The notes: generated by a model from the sequence alone, not told the origin. A stretch of 64,000 nucleotides of DNA from Psychroserpens sp. Hel_I_66 (GCF_000799465.1 NZ_JUGU01000001.1:2996501-3060500), one strand, 5' to 3'. Shown: positions 26,274 through 35,937, numbered from the stretch's first letter. Made by a program: numbers and translations.

Positions 26274-26795
26274 ATGAAACTATTAAAACAAATATCATTT
26301 TTATCTGTAATGTTTATTCTTATGGCAAGTTTCTCTCAATGCTCATCTGCTCAAAAATTACAAAAAGAAGCACCAGCACAATTTGGAGAAGTGTATTACC
26401 AAAACTGGACAGCAGGAGTAAGTGGTGGAGGTTCTGGATTGAACCTCTTTATTCCCGTAATGAATACATCAGTCGAATTAGATAGTGTGTATTTTAAAGG
26501 GAGAGCTTCAAAACTAGAAATGAAAAATGGAAATGAAATATTATATGTTGGTCGGTTTCAAACAGACTTCAATCAGCCAAAAGATGTCGTTATGAGTAGT
26601 GATGCCAACGAAGAATATAATAACCAATTAATAAAGACTGATGAATCTATGCCTTTTGAATTAAAAGATCATGAGTGCGTTGTAAGCTATACTAAAAGTG
26701 GTAAAACACAATATTATAAAATTTCAAACATAAAAGAAAGAGAGCCTTTAAACTACCCAAGCGCTCCACCAAATCCAAACAAGAAATTCAATTAA
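26274..26795 (+). CDS. Exported protein of unknown function
   Basis: 173 residues with an N-terminal signal (LLKQISFLSVMFILMASFSQ) followed by Cys at about residue 23; FSQC is a poor but possible lipobox, so a lipoprotein is likely. The rest is beta-rich, with QNWTAGVSGGGSGLNLFIP, VYFKGRASKLE and a proline-rich end (NYPSAPPNPNKKF). I recognise it as a conserved flavobacterial hypothetical without known role. It is a single gene between the atp terminator and the flippase promoter. Confidence 0.75.
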   Translation: MKLLKQISFLSVMFILMASFSQCSSAQKLQKEAPAQFGEVYYQNWTAGVSGGGSGLNLFIPVMNTSVELDSVYFKGRASKLEMKNGNEILYVGRFQTDFNQPKDVVMSSDANEEYNNQLIKTDESMPFELKDHECVVSYTKSGKTQYYKISNIKEREPLNYPSAPPNPNKKFN

Positions 26796-26869
26796 TTATC
26801 TAAGCTAACTGATATTATAGAAAACGAAGGCCAATATTATGAAGATGGACCAGAGGAGATCCAATAATA

Positions 26870-26877
26870 TATCTTTG
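26870..26877 (+). promoter_or_regulatory. -7 promoter box (TATCTTTG)
   Basis: Exact TAnnTTTG match 48 bases before the TTG start of the flippase gene; probable promoter for the run 26926-34276. Confidence 0.5.
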
Positions 26878-26925
26878 GTTGACGTTTGCTAAAAACGTAT
26901 TTTTAAGCCCAACAAAATTGAACTC

Positions 26926-28386
26926 TTGAGTGCACTGAAATCTCTTTTCAAACAAACATTTATTTATGGTTTAGCTACGGTTTTGCCTAGGATGTTGAGT
27001 TTCTTGTTAGTGCCTCTTTATACGACAGATGGTGTGCTATCATCTGTTGCAGAATATGGCAAAGTCTCTGTAATCTTTTCTTATTTTGTATTATTTAATG
27101 TGATTTTAGCTTACGGTATGGAAACCGCATTCTTTAGATTTTTCAACAAGGAAGACGATAAAGATAAAGTCATTGGTACTTCTGCAATTTCGATAATCAT
27201 ATCTTCTTTAGGCTTTTTTGTTCTTGCTTTAATATTTCAGAATCAAATAGCAGCCTTAATTCAAATTGATGTAAAATATATCAATCTAGTGATTTGGATT
27301 TTACTTCTAGATGCACTAGTCATTATCCCATTTGCTTGGCTTAGGGCAACATCACAACCCATGCGGTATGCAATTATTAAAATTCTTAATGTTGCGATTA
27401 ACCTAGGCCTTAACTTGTTTTTCTTATTATGGTTGGCAGATCTATCCTATTATGGCGCTTTCTTTAATAGTATTTGCGTAGATAATTTTGAAATCAGTTA
27501 TATCTTCATTGCTAACCTCATTGCAAGTGCTGTAACATTAATTTTCGTGCTTTCGTTTTATACCAAAATCAAGTATAAATTCGATTCCAAATTATGGAAG
27601 ACCATGTTTCGTTATGCGTCTCCTGTCTTAATTGCGGGAGTTGCTTTCTCCATAAATGAGACATTCGATCGCATACTATTAGATAGATTACTACCACCAG
27701 ATATTGCCGAAACTGAAATCGGGATGTATTCAGCTTGCTACAAAATAGCATTGTTTATGACGTTATTTGCTACAGCGTATAGGTTGGGAATAGAACCCTT
27801 TTTCTTTAGTCACGCAAAAACAGAAAATCCCCAAAAAAATTATGCTAGAATATTAGAGTTTTTTGTTGCGTTTGGTTCTGTAATATTATTAACTGTAGTC
27901 GTTTTTGCAGATCTTTTAAAACCTTATATTGTTAGAAGTGAAGCCTATTGGGAAGCCATGTGGGTAGTGCCAATTATTTTGTTAGCTAACTTCTGTTTGG
28001 GAATTTACCACAATCTATCAGTCTGGTATAAAATTACAGACAGGACAAAATTTGGCGCTTATATTTCTATCGTTGGGGCAATAATCACTTTAATAATCAA
28101 CATTTTTTTTATTAAAGCCTATAGTTATAAAGCGTCTGCAATTGCCACATTAGTTGCTTATTTAATTATGATGTTGCTTTCTTATTACTTCGGAAGAAAA
28201 TATTACCCAATCCCATATAATCTCAAGAAAATAGGTTTGTATTTTATACTCTCAATTGGAATGTCCATTCTTTCTTTCTACTATTTTAGAGAAAATTATA
28301 TGATAGGAATTTCAATGTTAATCGTATTTTTGGGTATCGTGTTCTTTTCAGAAAAAAAACAACTAATACAACTATTAAAAAGATAA
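26926..28386 (+). CDS. Polysaccharide flippase (MATE/Wzx-like)
   Basis: 486 residues, about fourteen membrane helices, of the oligosaccharide flippase superfamily: [22 protein letters not shown] at the N-terminus and [14 protein letters not shown] in the first cytoplasmic loop are typical. It would flip a lipid-linked glycan across the inner membrane. The start is TTG at 26926; no ATG lies close upstream in frame, and the N-terminal amphipathic helix LKSLFKQT would be lost with a later start. One base separates it from dut. Confidence 0.9.
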   Translation: MSALKSLFKQTFIYGLATVLPRMLSFLLVPLYTTDGVLSSVAEYGKVSVIFSYFVLFNVILAYGMETAFFRFFNKEDDKDKVIGTSAISIIISSLGFFVLALIFQNQIAALIQIDVKYINLVIWILLLDALVIIPFAWLRATSQPMRYAIIKILNVAINLGLNLFFLLWLADLSYYGAFFNSICVDNFEISYIFIANLIASAVTLIFVLSFYTKIKYKFDSKLWKTMFRYASPVLIAGVAFSINETFDRILLDRLLPPDIAETEIGMYSACYKIALFMTLFATAYRLGIEPFFFSHAKTENPQKNYARILEFFVAFGSVILLTVVVFADLLKPYIVRSEAYWEAMWVVPIILLANFCLGIYHNLSVWYKITDRTKFGAYISIVGAIITLIINIFFIKAYSYKASAIATLVAYLIMMLLSYYFGRKYYPIPYNLKKIGLYFILSIGMSILSFYYFRENYMIGISMLIVFLGIVFFSEKKQLIQLLKR

Positions 28387-28387
28387 C

Positions 28388-28822
28388 ATGCACATAAAAA
28401 TAATCAACAAATCCAATCACGATCTACCGCATTATGAAACTAGTGCTTCCGCAGGAATGGATTTAAGAGCAAGTCTATCAGCATCTAGAACTCTAAAACC
28501 GTTAGAACGAACGATCGTTGGTACAGGATTATTTATAGAATTACCAGTTGGTATAGAAGCTCAAGTTAGACCACGAAGCGGGCTGGCAGCCAAAAAAGGA
28601 ATCACAGTACTCAATGCTCCAGGAACAATCGATGCAGATTATAGAGGTGAGATAGGCGTGATTTTAGTAAATTTATCTAATGAGGATTTCATCGTAAATA
28701 ATGGCGAGCGTATTGCTCAATTAGTGATTGCAAAACACGAAAGAGCAGAATGGACTGAAGTAGAACTACTTTCTGAAACCGATCGAGGAGAAGGTGGTTT
28801 TGGGAGTACAGGAGTAAAATAA
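28388..28822 (+). CDS. dut: dUTP diphosphatase
   Basis: Trimeric dUTPase of 144 residues hydrolysing dUTP to dUMP. All five motifs are present: [35 protein letters not shown] and [10 protein letters not shown] (C-terminal P-loop-like arm). It begins one base after the flippase stop, so it is cotranscribed with unrelated envelope genes, a common flavobacterial arrangement. Confidence 0.97.
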   Translation: MHIKIINKSNHDLPHYETSASAGMDLRASLSASRTLKPLERTIVGTGLFIELPVGIEAQVRPRSGLAAKKGITVLNAPGTIDADYRGEIGVILVNLSNEDFIVNNGERIAQLVIAKHERAEWTEVELLSETDRGEGGFGSTGVK

Positions 28823-28835
28823 TAAAGAATAAATC

Positions 28836-29792
28836 ATGAAAAGCATAAGCGTTTTAATTTGCCTTTTAGTATTTACGTTGAGCAGTGCTCAGGATAACGA
28901 AAAAATAAAAAAGATTTCAGATCAAGCTTGTGAATGTATTTCCAAAATTGATATCGATAAAACAAAAAAAGAGAAAAGTGAAGAGATAAAAGTTTGTATC
29001 CAATCTGCTAACTTGGGTTATCAAGTCGATAATGATCTGTTAAGTTCTCTAGAAAAATCTATGGACTCTTTAAGCAAGTCTAAAATAAAAACAGACTCTT
29101 TAGTTGTTAGTAATGACAAAAATTTTATCATTGATATTTCTGAAAATTATGAAGAAATTGAAGAATATCTCTACAATAACTGTGAGTTTTTAAAAGAGAT
29201 GTATTTTACCGATAATAAAGCATCAGATAAGTCTTATTCAGAACGAAAAAAAGCAATGAAGTTTTATGAAGAAGGTCAAATAGCCTTTGCAAATGAAGAT
29301 TATGAAAAAGCCATTACACTTTTTAGAAAAGCGGTAAATAAAGATAAAAACTTTGCTTTTGCTTGGGATAATCTAGGATATAGCTATCGCAAATTGAACA
29401 ATTTTGATGAAGCTATTTCATGTTATAAAAAATCACTTGCATTAGATCCAAAAGGAAAAATGCCCCTCATGAATATTGCTGTTGCTTATGCGCTCAATGG
29501 CGACTTACCAAATGCTTTAAGCGCTTATGAGAACTATAAAATAACTTATGATAATGATCCAGAGGGCTTTTACGGGATAGGCAGGATTCTTTACTTTCAA
29601 AAAGATTACGAACCTGCTTTACAAAATATGATCAAGGCATATTACCTTTATCTCGAAATGGATTCTCCTTACAATATTGACGCTCAAAAACATATTGGGT
29701 TCATATACAAGGAAATGAAAGAACTTGGACAGTTAGAAGCATTTAACAAAATAGCAAAAGAAAATAAATTACAAGTAAATATTGAAGATTAA
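28836..29792 (+). CDS. Secreted TPR protein
   Basis: 318 residues with a signal peptide (SISVLICLLVFTLSSAQ). The N-terminal third has a DUF-like helical region with CECISK; TPR repeats start near residue 145 (YEEGQIAFANEDYEKAITLF, AWDNLGYSYRKLNNFDEAIS, NIAVAYALNGDLPNALSAY, GIGRILYFQKDYEPALQNM). Likely periplasmic scaffold; no specific function is visible. 13 bases after dut and 3 bases before the nucleotidyltransferase. Confidence 0.85.
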   Translation: MKSISVLICLLVFTLSSAQDNEKIKKISDQACECISKIDIDKTKKEKSEEIKVCIQSANLGYQVDNDLLSSLEKSMDSLSKSKIKTDSLVVSNDKNFIIDISENYEEIEEYLYNNCEFLKEMYFTDNKASDKSYSERKKAMKFYEEGQIAFANEDYEKAITLFRKAVNKDKNFAFAWDNLGYSYRKLNNFDEAISCYKKSLALDPKGKMPLMNIAVAYALNGDLPNALSAYENYKITYDNDPEGFYGIGRILYFQKDYEPALQNMIKAYYLYLEMDSPYNIDAQKHIGFIYKEMKELGQLEAFNKIAKENKLQVNIED

Positions 29793-29795
29793 CAG

Positions 29796-30815
29796 ATGAA
29801 AATAATAGTACCAATGGCTGGACGAGGTTCTCGTCTAAGACCACATAGTTTAACAGTTCCAAAACCATTAATACCTGTTGCAGGTCAGCCAATCGTTCAT
29901 CGACTGGTTAGAGACATTGCAAAAGTACTAAAGCAACCTATCGAGGAAATTGCTTTTGTATTAGGTGATCCAGCTTGGTTTGGTGACGAGGTTGTAGAAA
30001 GTTTAAAGGAATTAGCTACAAGTTTGGGCGCAAAACCGTCTATCTACCGCCAAGATCAGCCTTTGGGCACTGGACACGCTATTATGTGTGCAGAGCCATC
30101 GCTTTCTGGACCAGCAGTTATTGCCTATGCAGATACATTAATTAGAGCAGAGTTTGATCTCGACCCAAAAGCAGATAGTGTCATTTGGACCAAACAAGTA
30201 GAAAACCCAGAAGCATATGGAGTTGTCAAATTAAATGATAAAGAAGAAATCGTAGAATTAGTTGAAAAACCAAAAACGTTTGTAAGCGATCAAGCTGTAA
30301 TTGGGATCTACTATTTTAAAGATGTTGCAGTTTTAAAGGATAAATTGCAAGAAATACTGGATCAAAACGTTATGAATGGTGGTGAGTACCAAATTAACGA
30401 TGGGATTAAACGTATGATGGCAGATGGTAAAGTTTTTAAAACAGGAACCGTAGATGAGTGGATGGACTGCGGAAACAAAAACATTACACTAGAGACCAAT
30501 TCTAAAATGTTAGGCTTTTTAAAAGCAGATGGCGAAGAGCAAATGATTGCCAAGACAGTAAAAAACAATAACTCAACAATTATAGAACCTTGTTATATTG
30601 GTGAAAACGTAAAACTGAATAATGCCACAATAGGCCCAAATGTGTCTATTGGTGATAATTGTGTGGTAGACAATTCAAGCGTTAAAAATAGCTTAATACA
30701 AAACCATACTACTATTAAAAACGCTAATTTAGACAATGCTATGATTGGCAATCACGTTATATACAACGGTGAATTTAAAGCAATAAGTATTGGCGATTAT
30801 TCTGTTTTGGAATAA
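29796..30815 (+). CDS. Sugar-phosphate nucleotidyltransferase with left-handed beta-helix
   Basis: 339 residues. N-terminal NTP-transferase fold (PMAGRGSRLRPHSLTVPKPLIPVAGQPI, here in parts: MAGRGSRLRP, VPKPLIPVAGQ) and a C-terminal hexapeptide beta-helix (CYIGENVKLNNATIGPNVSI, GNHVIYNGEF). It would make an NDP-sugar from a sugar-1-phosphate and NTP; the group is close to glucose-1-phosphate thymidylyl- or mannose-1-phosphate guanylyltransferases. Substrates are not fixed by sequence alone. Three bases after the TPR gene. A REP-like palindrome follows the stop. Confidence 0.9.
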   Translation: MKIIVPMAGRGSRLRPHSLTVPKPLIPVAGQPIVHRLVRDIAKVLKQPIEEIAFVLGDPAWFGDEVVESLKELATSLGAKPSIYRQDQPLGTGHAIMCAEPSLSGPAVIAYADTLIRAEFDLDPKADSVIWTKQVENPEAYGVVKLNDKEEIVELVEKPKTFVSDQAVIGIYYFKDVAVLKDKLQEILDQNVMNGGEYQINDGIKRMMADGKVFKTGTVDEWMDCGNKNITLETNSKMLGFLKADGEEQMIAKTVKNNNSTIIEPCYIGENVKLNNATIGPNVSIGDNCVVDNSSVKNSLIQNHTTIKNANLDNAMIGNHVIYNGEFKAISIGDYSVLE

Positions 30816-30820
30816 CCTAG

Positions 30821-30838
30821 TTCCTGCGAAAGCAGGAA
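30821..30838. repeat. REP-like palindrome
   Basis: Perfect TTCCTGC-GAAA-GCAGGAA, followed by TCCC. Best-preserved member of a small dispersed family (see findings). A second small hairpin AGTTG-CAAAA-CAACT lies at about 30876-30890. Confidence 0.65.
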
Positions 30839-30915
30839 TCCCAAAACTAATTTTGCAATAGATTTTGAAACCTGACTAGTTGCAAAACAACTAAAACTCC
30901 TTTTTTTAAAAGGAA

Positions 30916-32283
30916 ATGACTATGAAAACTAAATTATACATCCTGCTTTTTTTCTTCGGAATTTTTATGCTTCCGCAGAAAACCCTTGCGCAAGTTGATT
31001 TCAATAAGCGTCCAGATGATGATTTAGGAAATGTTGAGGACACCTTTCAGGAATATTTCTTTGAAGCCTTAAAACAAAAAGGGATAGAGAACTACCAAAA
31101 ATCTGCAGATGCGCTTTTAAAATGCATCGAAATCAACGATAGTGATCCTGTGTTGTATTACGAATTGGGAAAAAATTACATGCAACTCAAAAATTTTGGC
31201 GCTGCAGAAGATGCCTTTAAGGAAGCAGTTTCCAAATCTCCAGAAAACGAATGGTTTTTAGACGAGTTGTATGGTGTTTATATTCAGCAAAACGAAACCA
31301 ATAAAGCGCTAAAAACAGTAAAGCAATTGGTAAAATTTCATCCAGATTATAAGCAAGATCTAGCGTCATTATATATTCAATTAGAAAAATATAAAGACGC
31401 CATAAAGCTTTTAGATGAAATGGATTCTCAATTGGGATACAGTGAAGACAGGGATTTTTTGCGCAATCAAATTTACAATCTAACAGGTAATGATGAAGAC
31501 CGAATAGAAAATCTGGAAGATCGTGTTAAAAGTAATCCTGAAGATGAGTCCAATTACCTGCGTCTCATTTATAGATATAGCGAAACTGGCGAAACCAAAA
31601 AGGCATTTGACTCTGCAAAACGATTATTGGAAATCAATTCAGAATCACAATTGGTGCACCTTGCATTATACAAGTTCTATTTAGATGACAACGATACTAA
31701 AAATGCAATTAACTCAATGAAGGTTGTGCTTGCCAGCCCAGTAATAAAGCCAGAAGCAAAAACCAAGGTATTAAACGACTTCGTTAATTTTGTTGGTAAG
31801 AATCCAGAGTATGAGGCAGACCTAGTCGAGATGACATCTTTGATAAGTGAAGACAAAAGTGTAAAGACATTGATAGAGTTAGGTGATTATTATTTAAAAT
31901 CTAATGATAAAGAGAAAGCCTTAGGATATTACGAAGAAGCATTACAGCAAGAGCCAAATGAGTTCAAGATTATTAGAGACGTATTACTGCTTCAAATAGA
32001 TTTAAATAAAGATGAAGAAGCAGTGACAAGAAGCAAAGAAGCTTTAGATATTTTCCCGTCACAGCCTATTTTGTATCTAGTTAATGGTGTTGCAAACAAT
32101 AAAATCAAACAACCAGAAAACGCCATAGAGAGCTTAGAGATAGGTTTAGATTTTTTAGTTGAAAATCCAAAAATGGAAGCAGATTTCTACAAACAGCTAA
32201 GTGAATCTTACAAGCAGTTAAATAATATAAGTAAATCTGAAACGTTTGCTAAAAAGGCGCAAGCCCTATTGAAAGATCAATAA
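30916..32283 (+). CDS. Exported TPR protein
   Basis: 455 residues with signal peptide (TKLYILLFFFGIFMLPQKTLAQ). The rest is a TPR superhelix: DPVLYYELGKNYMQLKNFGAAEDAF-type repeats (e.g. YELGKNYMQLKNFGAAEDAF), ALGYYEEALQQEPNEFKIIRD and LYLVNGVANNKIKQPENAIES. MTM at the start allows ATG at 30916 or 30922; either retains the signal. It is followed after 3 bases by the DUF4292 lipoprotein, in a conserved flavobacterial block that may serve envelope biogenesis. No direct evidence of function. One TTCTTCGGAA word (FFG) in the signal-peptide codons. Confidence 0.88.
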   Translation: MTMKTKLYILLFFFGIFMLPQKTLAQVDFNKRPDDDLGNVEDTFQEYFFEALKQKGIENYQKSADALLKCIEINDSDPVLYYELGKNYMQLKNFGAAEDAFKEAVSKSPENEWFLDELYGVYIQQNETNKALKTVKQLVKFHPDYKQDLASLYIQLEKYKDAIKLLDEMDSQLGYSEDRDFLRNQIYNLTGNDEDRIENLEDRVKSNPEDESNYLRLIYRYSETGETKKAFDSAKRLLEINSESQLVHLALYKFYLDDNDTKNAINSMKVVLASPVIKPEAKTKVLNDFVNFVGKNPEYEADLVEMTSLISEDKSVKTLIELGDYYLKSNDKEKALGYYEEALQQEPNEFKIIRDVLLLQIDLNKDEEAVTRSKEALDIFPSQPILYLVNGVANNKIKQPENAIESLEIGLDFLVENPKMEADFYKQLSESYKQLNNISKSETFAKKAQALLKDQ

Positions 32284-32286
32284 TAT

Positions 32287-33069
32287 ATGAAGAGTTTAAA
32301 AATCACTACAGCCTGCTTATTTTTAATTTTGGGTGTATCCTGCAAATCTGCAAGAAGCGTAGTGGCTAATGGTGAGATTGATAATAAGCTTACCTCCAAG
32401 CAATTGATTAGGGAAAATGGTAAGAATGATGCTAGTTTTAAAACACTTCAAGCAAAAGTAAAGATTGATATCATTGATGGCCTTAAAGAATCATCGTATT
32501 CCCTTAGCATGAGAATGGAAAAAGATAAAACCATTTGGATTAGCGCAACTCTAGGTCTCGCAAGAGCAATGATTACTCCAGACCGAGTTCAGTTTTATGA
32601 TAAGATCAATAACCAATATTTTGATGGTGATTATAAGCTTTTAAGTGATTTATTGGGTGTAGAATTAAATTTTGATAAAGTGCAAAGTTTGTTAATTGGA
32701 GAACCGCTTTTTAACTTAAAAGATGATACATATGTCATTTCTAACAACGAAGCGTCTTATATCTTACAACCCAAAAATCAGAATTCAATTTTAGAGTTAT
32801 TCCTATTGTTCAATCCGTCACACTTTAAAATGGATTCCCAACAATTATTGCAACCTTCAAAAAAGCGTTTTCTGCAAATAGATTATACGGGATACCAAGA
32901 TGTTGACAAGCAAATATTACCTCAAAACATTAAAATTATTGCTGTAGAAGATAGTGAAGAACTCAATGTCATGATGGAGTATAAGTCGGTTTCAATAAAT
33001 GAAGAGGTGCGATTTCCCTTCAATATACCTTCAGGATTTGACGAAATTATTTTAGATGATGCCAAATAA
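32287..33069 (+). CDS. DUF4292 outer-membrane-type lipoprotein
   Basis: 260 residues with a lipoprotein signal, lipobox LGVSC at about residues 15-19. The mature part has the half-barrel pattern of DUF4292 (FKTLQAKVKIDIIDGL, TIWISATLGLARAMITPDRVQFY, DYKLLSDLLGVELNFDKVQSLL), reminiscent of LolA/LolB-type folds; a role in lipoprotein or lipid handling is suggested by others for such folds but is not shown. Its 3' end overlaps the EnvC-like gene by 14 bases. Confidence 0.88.
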   Translation: MKSLKITTACLFLILGVSCKSARSVVANGEIDNKLTSKQLIRENGKNDASFKTLQAKVKIDIIDGLKESSYSLSMRMEKDKTIWISATLGLARAMITPDRVQFYDKINNQYFDGDYKLLSDLLGVELNFDKVQSLLIGEPLFNLKDDTYVISNNEASYILQPKNQNSILELFLLFNPSHFKMDSQQLLQPSKKRFLQIDYTGYQDVDKQILPQNIKIIAVEDSEELNVMMEYKSVSINEEVRFPFNIPSGFDEIILDDAK

Positions 33070-34276
33070 ACTTACCTATATTCTGTTTCTTTTTTTACTT
33101 CTTAAAAGTTTTTCTTCGGAAGCACAAAGTGATAAACAAAAAGCACTCGAGGCGAAGCGTGTTGAATTTCAGAAGCAATTGAACATTCTCAATAACCTGT
33201 ATTCCAAAGATAAAAAGGAAGAGAAAGGCGTGCTGTCCTTAGTAGAAGATCTCAACCATAAAGTAAGCGTGAGACGAAATTTAATAAAGGTCACAAACGA
33301 TCAAGCCAATTTATTGACCAGAGAAATCAATGGCAATCAAAACGAGATTTCCAGTTTAAGAGACCAATTAACAACGCTTAAAGAGGATTATTCTCAAATG
33401 ATCGTGAAGTCCTACAAAAACAAATCGGAACAAAGCCGAGTCATGTTCCTCTTATCTTCAGACGATTTTAAACAAGCCTACAAGCGTTTGCAATACATCA
33501 AACAATATACAGATTACCAAAAGGAGCAAGGTGATTTAATAAAGGGTAAAACCACAAAATTACAAGAATTAAATACCGATTTACTGCGCCAAAAAGCAGA
33601 TAAGGATAAACTCATTGTTGAGAATAGAGAAGCTAAAAAAGAACTAGAAAAAGAGTTGAAAGAGCAAGAAAAATTAATGGCTTCCATTAGACAAAACCTA
33701 AGTTCTTACTCGTCTAAAATTAAAAAGAAGCAGCAAGAAATTGATGCTATAGATAGAGAAATTAACAGATTGATTAGAGAAGCCATCGCTGCATCTAATA
33801 AGGAAGCTGGTAAATCAACAACTTCAAAAGGATTCGCATTGACACCTGAGGCAAAATTGATTGCTAAAAATTTTGCTGCTAATAAAGGAAAATTATCTTG
33901 GCCAGTTGAGAAAGGAGTGGTTAAAGTGCGTTTTGGCACACAACCGTCGCCAATTGATCCATCGGTAAAAATAAATAGTAATGGCGTTAGAATTGCGACT
34001 GATAAAAACGAAAAAGTGAGAGTCGTTTTTGAAGGAGAAGTGCTAGCGGTTTCTGGACAGAAAAATTCTAATCCAGTGGTTTTGATAAGACACGGTAATT
34101 ACATCACTGTGTATAGAAATTTATCTAAAGTCTATGTTAGAAAAGGAGATAAAGTTTCTACTAAACAAGAAATAGGAGAAGTGTTTACAAATAATGAAGG
34201 TGAAACTATATTAGGTTTTGGAGTTTTTAAAGACTCTAATCCTGAAAATCCAGCAAGTTGGATTTACAAAATGTAA
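33056..34276 (+). CDS. EnvC-like murein hydrolase activator (degenerate LytM domain)
   Basis: 406 residues: signal peptide (LTYILFLFLLLKSFSSEAQ), a coiled coil over residues 25-250 rich in Lys/Glu/Gln, then a LytM/M23 domain from about 280. The M23 zinc ligands are not conserved: the HxxxD position reads SNGVRIAT and the HxH position reads LGFGVF, though RHGNYITVYRNLSK is retained. This matches EnvC/NlpD-type activators that switch on amidases rather than cut peptidoglycan themselves. The start lies in the preceding gene (14-base overlap). An exact TTCTTCGGAA word is at 33112. Confidence 0.88.
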   Translation: MMPNKLTYILFLFLLLKSFSSEAQSDKQKALEAKRVEFQKQLNILNNLYSKDKKEEKGVLSLVEDLNHKVSVRRNLIKVTNDQANLLTREINGNQNEISSLRDQLTTLKEDYSQMIVKSYKNKSEQSRVMFLLSSDDFKQAYKRLQYIKQYTDYQKEQGDLIKGKTTKLQELNTDLLRQKADKDKLIVENREAKKELEKELKEQEKLMASIRQNLSSYSSKIKKKQQEIDAIDREINRLIREAIAASNKEAGKSTTSKGFALTPEAKLIAKNFAANKGKLSWPVEKGVVKVRFGTQPSPIDPSVKINSNGVRIATDKNEKVRVVFEGEVLAVSGQKNSNPVVLIRHGNYITVYRNLSKVYVRKGDKVSTKQEIGEVFTNNEGETILGFGVFKDSNPENPASWIYKM

Positions 34277-34319
34277 GTATTTTAAAATCTAAAGTATCTA
34301 AAGTTTTCTATTCTAACAA

Positions 34320-34829
34320 TTACTCAAACAAAGCCTTCAACTCAGTAGCATCTGCAGCTTTCATTTTACCTGCAACCACTAAGCTTAACTGCTTACGACG
34401 CAATGCAGCATCATAACGCTCTTTTTCTAATTTAGTTTCTGCAATTAATTCTGGAACTTTTACCGGTCTCCCAGTTTCATCAACAGCAACAAACGTGTAA
34501 ATAGCTTCGTTGGCCTTTATGCATTCGCCAGATTCTCTATCCTCGATCCAAACGTCCAGATACACTTCCATAGAGCTGGAAAACGCACGAGAAACTTTGG
34601 CTTCAATAGTCACGACACTTCCTAAAGGTATTGAGCGATTAAAAGCTACGTGATTTACAGCTGCAGTCACAACAATTCTTCTGCTATGTCGACGAGCAGC
34701 AATGCTTGCAGCACGATCCATGCGTGCCAGTAATTCGCCACCAAAAAGATTATTGATTGGGTTGGTTTCACTTGGTAAAACCAAATCGGTCATAATTGTT
34801 TTAGACTGAAAAGCAGTTCTTGGTTCCAT
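34320..34829 (-). CDS. Acyl-CoA thioesterase (YciA-like hotdog)
   Basis: 169-residue hotdog-fold thioesterase. Visible: the N-terminal PSETNPINNLFGGELLARMD helix, including the catalytic Asn/Asp region, then HVAFNRSIPLGSVVTIEAKV. Would hydrolyse acyl-CoA to free acid and CoA in the cytoplasm. It has its own promoter box 55 bases upstream and is convergent with the EnvC-like gene. Confidence 0.92.
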   Translation of the reverse strand: MEPRTAFQSKTIMTDLVLPSETNPINNLFGGELLARMDRAASIAARRHSRRIVVTAAVNHVAFNRSIPLGSVVTIEAKVSRAFSSSMEVYLDVWIEDRESGECIKANEAIYTFVAVDETGRPVKVPELIAETKLEKERYDAALRRKQLSLVVAGKMKAADATELKALFE

Positions 34830-34883
34830 TAAAAAAATTTAATTTTTTGTTTCCATTAAAACGGAAATCTAAATTTAAAAAAG

Positions 34884-34891
34884 CAAAGATA
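34884..34891 (-). promoter_or_regulatory. -7 promoter box of the thioesterase (TATCTTTG)
   Basis: Minus-strand TATCTTTG, exact TAnnTTTG match, 54 bases from the ATG at 34829. Confidence 0.5.
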
Positions 34892-34985
34892 AGATGATTT
34901 TGCTGCTTAATTGCGCCATTTAAGTTTTTGTTAAATGAAAATGTTTTCTTTGGAAATGTAGAAGATCCAAAGTCTCGCTTTTAAA

Positions 34986-35924
34986 TTAATCTAAAGCCTT
35001 AACCAACAACCAGGCATCACGATTTTGCGTACGTTTGATGTTGCGTAATGCATTTAAAGCTTCAATTCTATCTGTATAACTAGAGTAAACAACTTCGTGA
35101 AGTCCATAACGGTTGACGCCTATTTTACGAGCCTTAAAACCTTTGGCTTTGAGTTGCTCCACTTTTTTGTCAGAATTTGCTTCCACACGAAATGCACCAG
35201 CAACAATATGGTAATTCCCAGTCACTTTCTCTACTTGAAGCGTTGCAGCTGGCAAAGGATTGCTAATGATAAACGTAGCCTCCTGGACTTTGGCATCCAA
35301 TTGATCATTGGCTTCCTCTTGTGCAATTTGGTTATGGCTATCAATCTGGTTTCCGTAGTAATTAGAACCTGCAAAACCCGCAACTGTTAAAGCAATTAAT
35401 GCAATAGCAGCATATTTGAGATATGGTCTGCTTTTTCTTTTCTCTGGAGTAATGGTGATAGGAATCGCTTTTTCTACCTCTTCAACGGTCTCTTTATAAA
35501 CTTCTCTGGTAATTTTAGTAGATGAAAATTGGGATAGCCCAAAAGCATCGGTAAGGTAATTGATGTTGTGCGAAGGTTCAAAATTGATGTGGCCTTCAGT
35601 ATTTAGAATGAGTTCGCCAATGTTTTGTAAGGCTATCGTTTCTCCTTCAATTAAATAAGATTTGATAGATTTTACGTGTTTAGCAATTCTCTCTACAGCA
35701 ACGAGATAAGGCACTTTTTCAATTTCAGCGATGTAATTGGCTAAAAGTCCGTCATTGGTTTGTAATTGTTCATTAAATGACAATACTTTTTTTGGCGGAT
35801 AAAACGTAGGTGTCGTTTCATTTATTTTTGCCGAAACACGATGTGTTAAAAAGGCTCCAAAGTGAGGCACGATAACACAATCATATCTGTACAATAAGTC
35901 GCTTATGTAATTCTCTAGTTGCAT
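34986..35924 (-). CDS. HU-like (CCDC81) and SPOR domain membrane protein
   Basis: 312 residues. N-terminal half: tandem HU-related domains of the prokaryotic CCDC81 type (LENYISDLLYRYDCVIVPHF-type start, then IQNIGELIL-like segment as IALQNIGELILNTEGHINF). One membrane helix near residues 165-185 (YAAIALIALTVAGFAGSNYY), then a linker and a C-terminal SPOR domain (YHIVAGAFRVEANSDKKVEQ, AWLLVKALD) that binds denuded peptidoglycan at division sites. It may link cytoplasmic DNA or filaments to septal wall. A -7 box ends 5 bases before the ATG, implying a leaderless mRNA. Confidence 0.88.
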   Translation of the reverse strand: MQLENYISDLLYRYDCVIVPHFGAFLTHRVSAKINETTPTFYPPKKVLSFNEQLQTNDGLLANYIAEIEKVPYLVAVERIAKHVKSIKSYLIEGETIALQNIGELILNTEGHINFEPSHNINYLTDAFGLSQFSSTKITREVYKETVEEVEKAIPITITPEKRKSRPYLKYAAIALIALTVAGFAGSNYYGNQIDSHNQIAQEEANDQLDAKVQEATFIISNPLPAATLQVEKVTGNYHIVAGAFRVEANSDKKVEQLKAKGFKARKIGVNRYGLHEVVYSSYTDRIEALNALRNIKRTQNRDAWLLVKALD

Positions 35925-35929
35925 AAAAA

Positions 35930-35937
35930 CAAAGTTA
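35930..35937 (-). promoter_or_regulatory. -7 promoter box abutting the SPOR gene start (TAACTTTG)
   Basis: Minus-strand TAACTTTG, exact TAnnTTTG match, ending 5 bases before the start codon at 35924. Same close spacing as padR and plsC. Confidence 0.5.
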
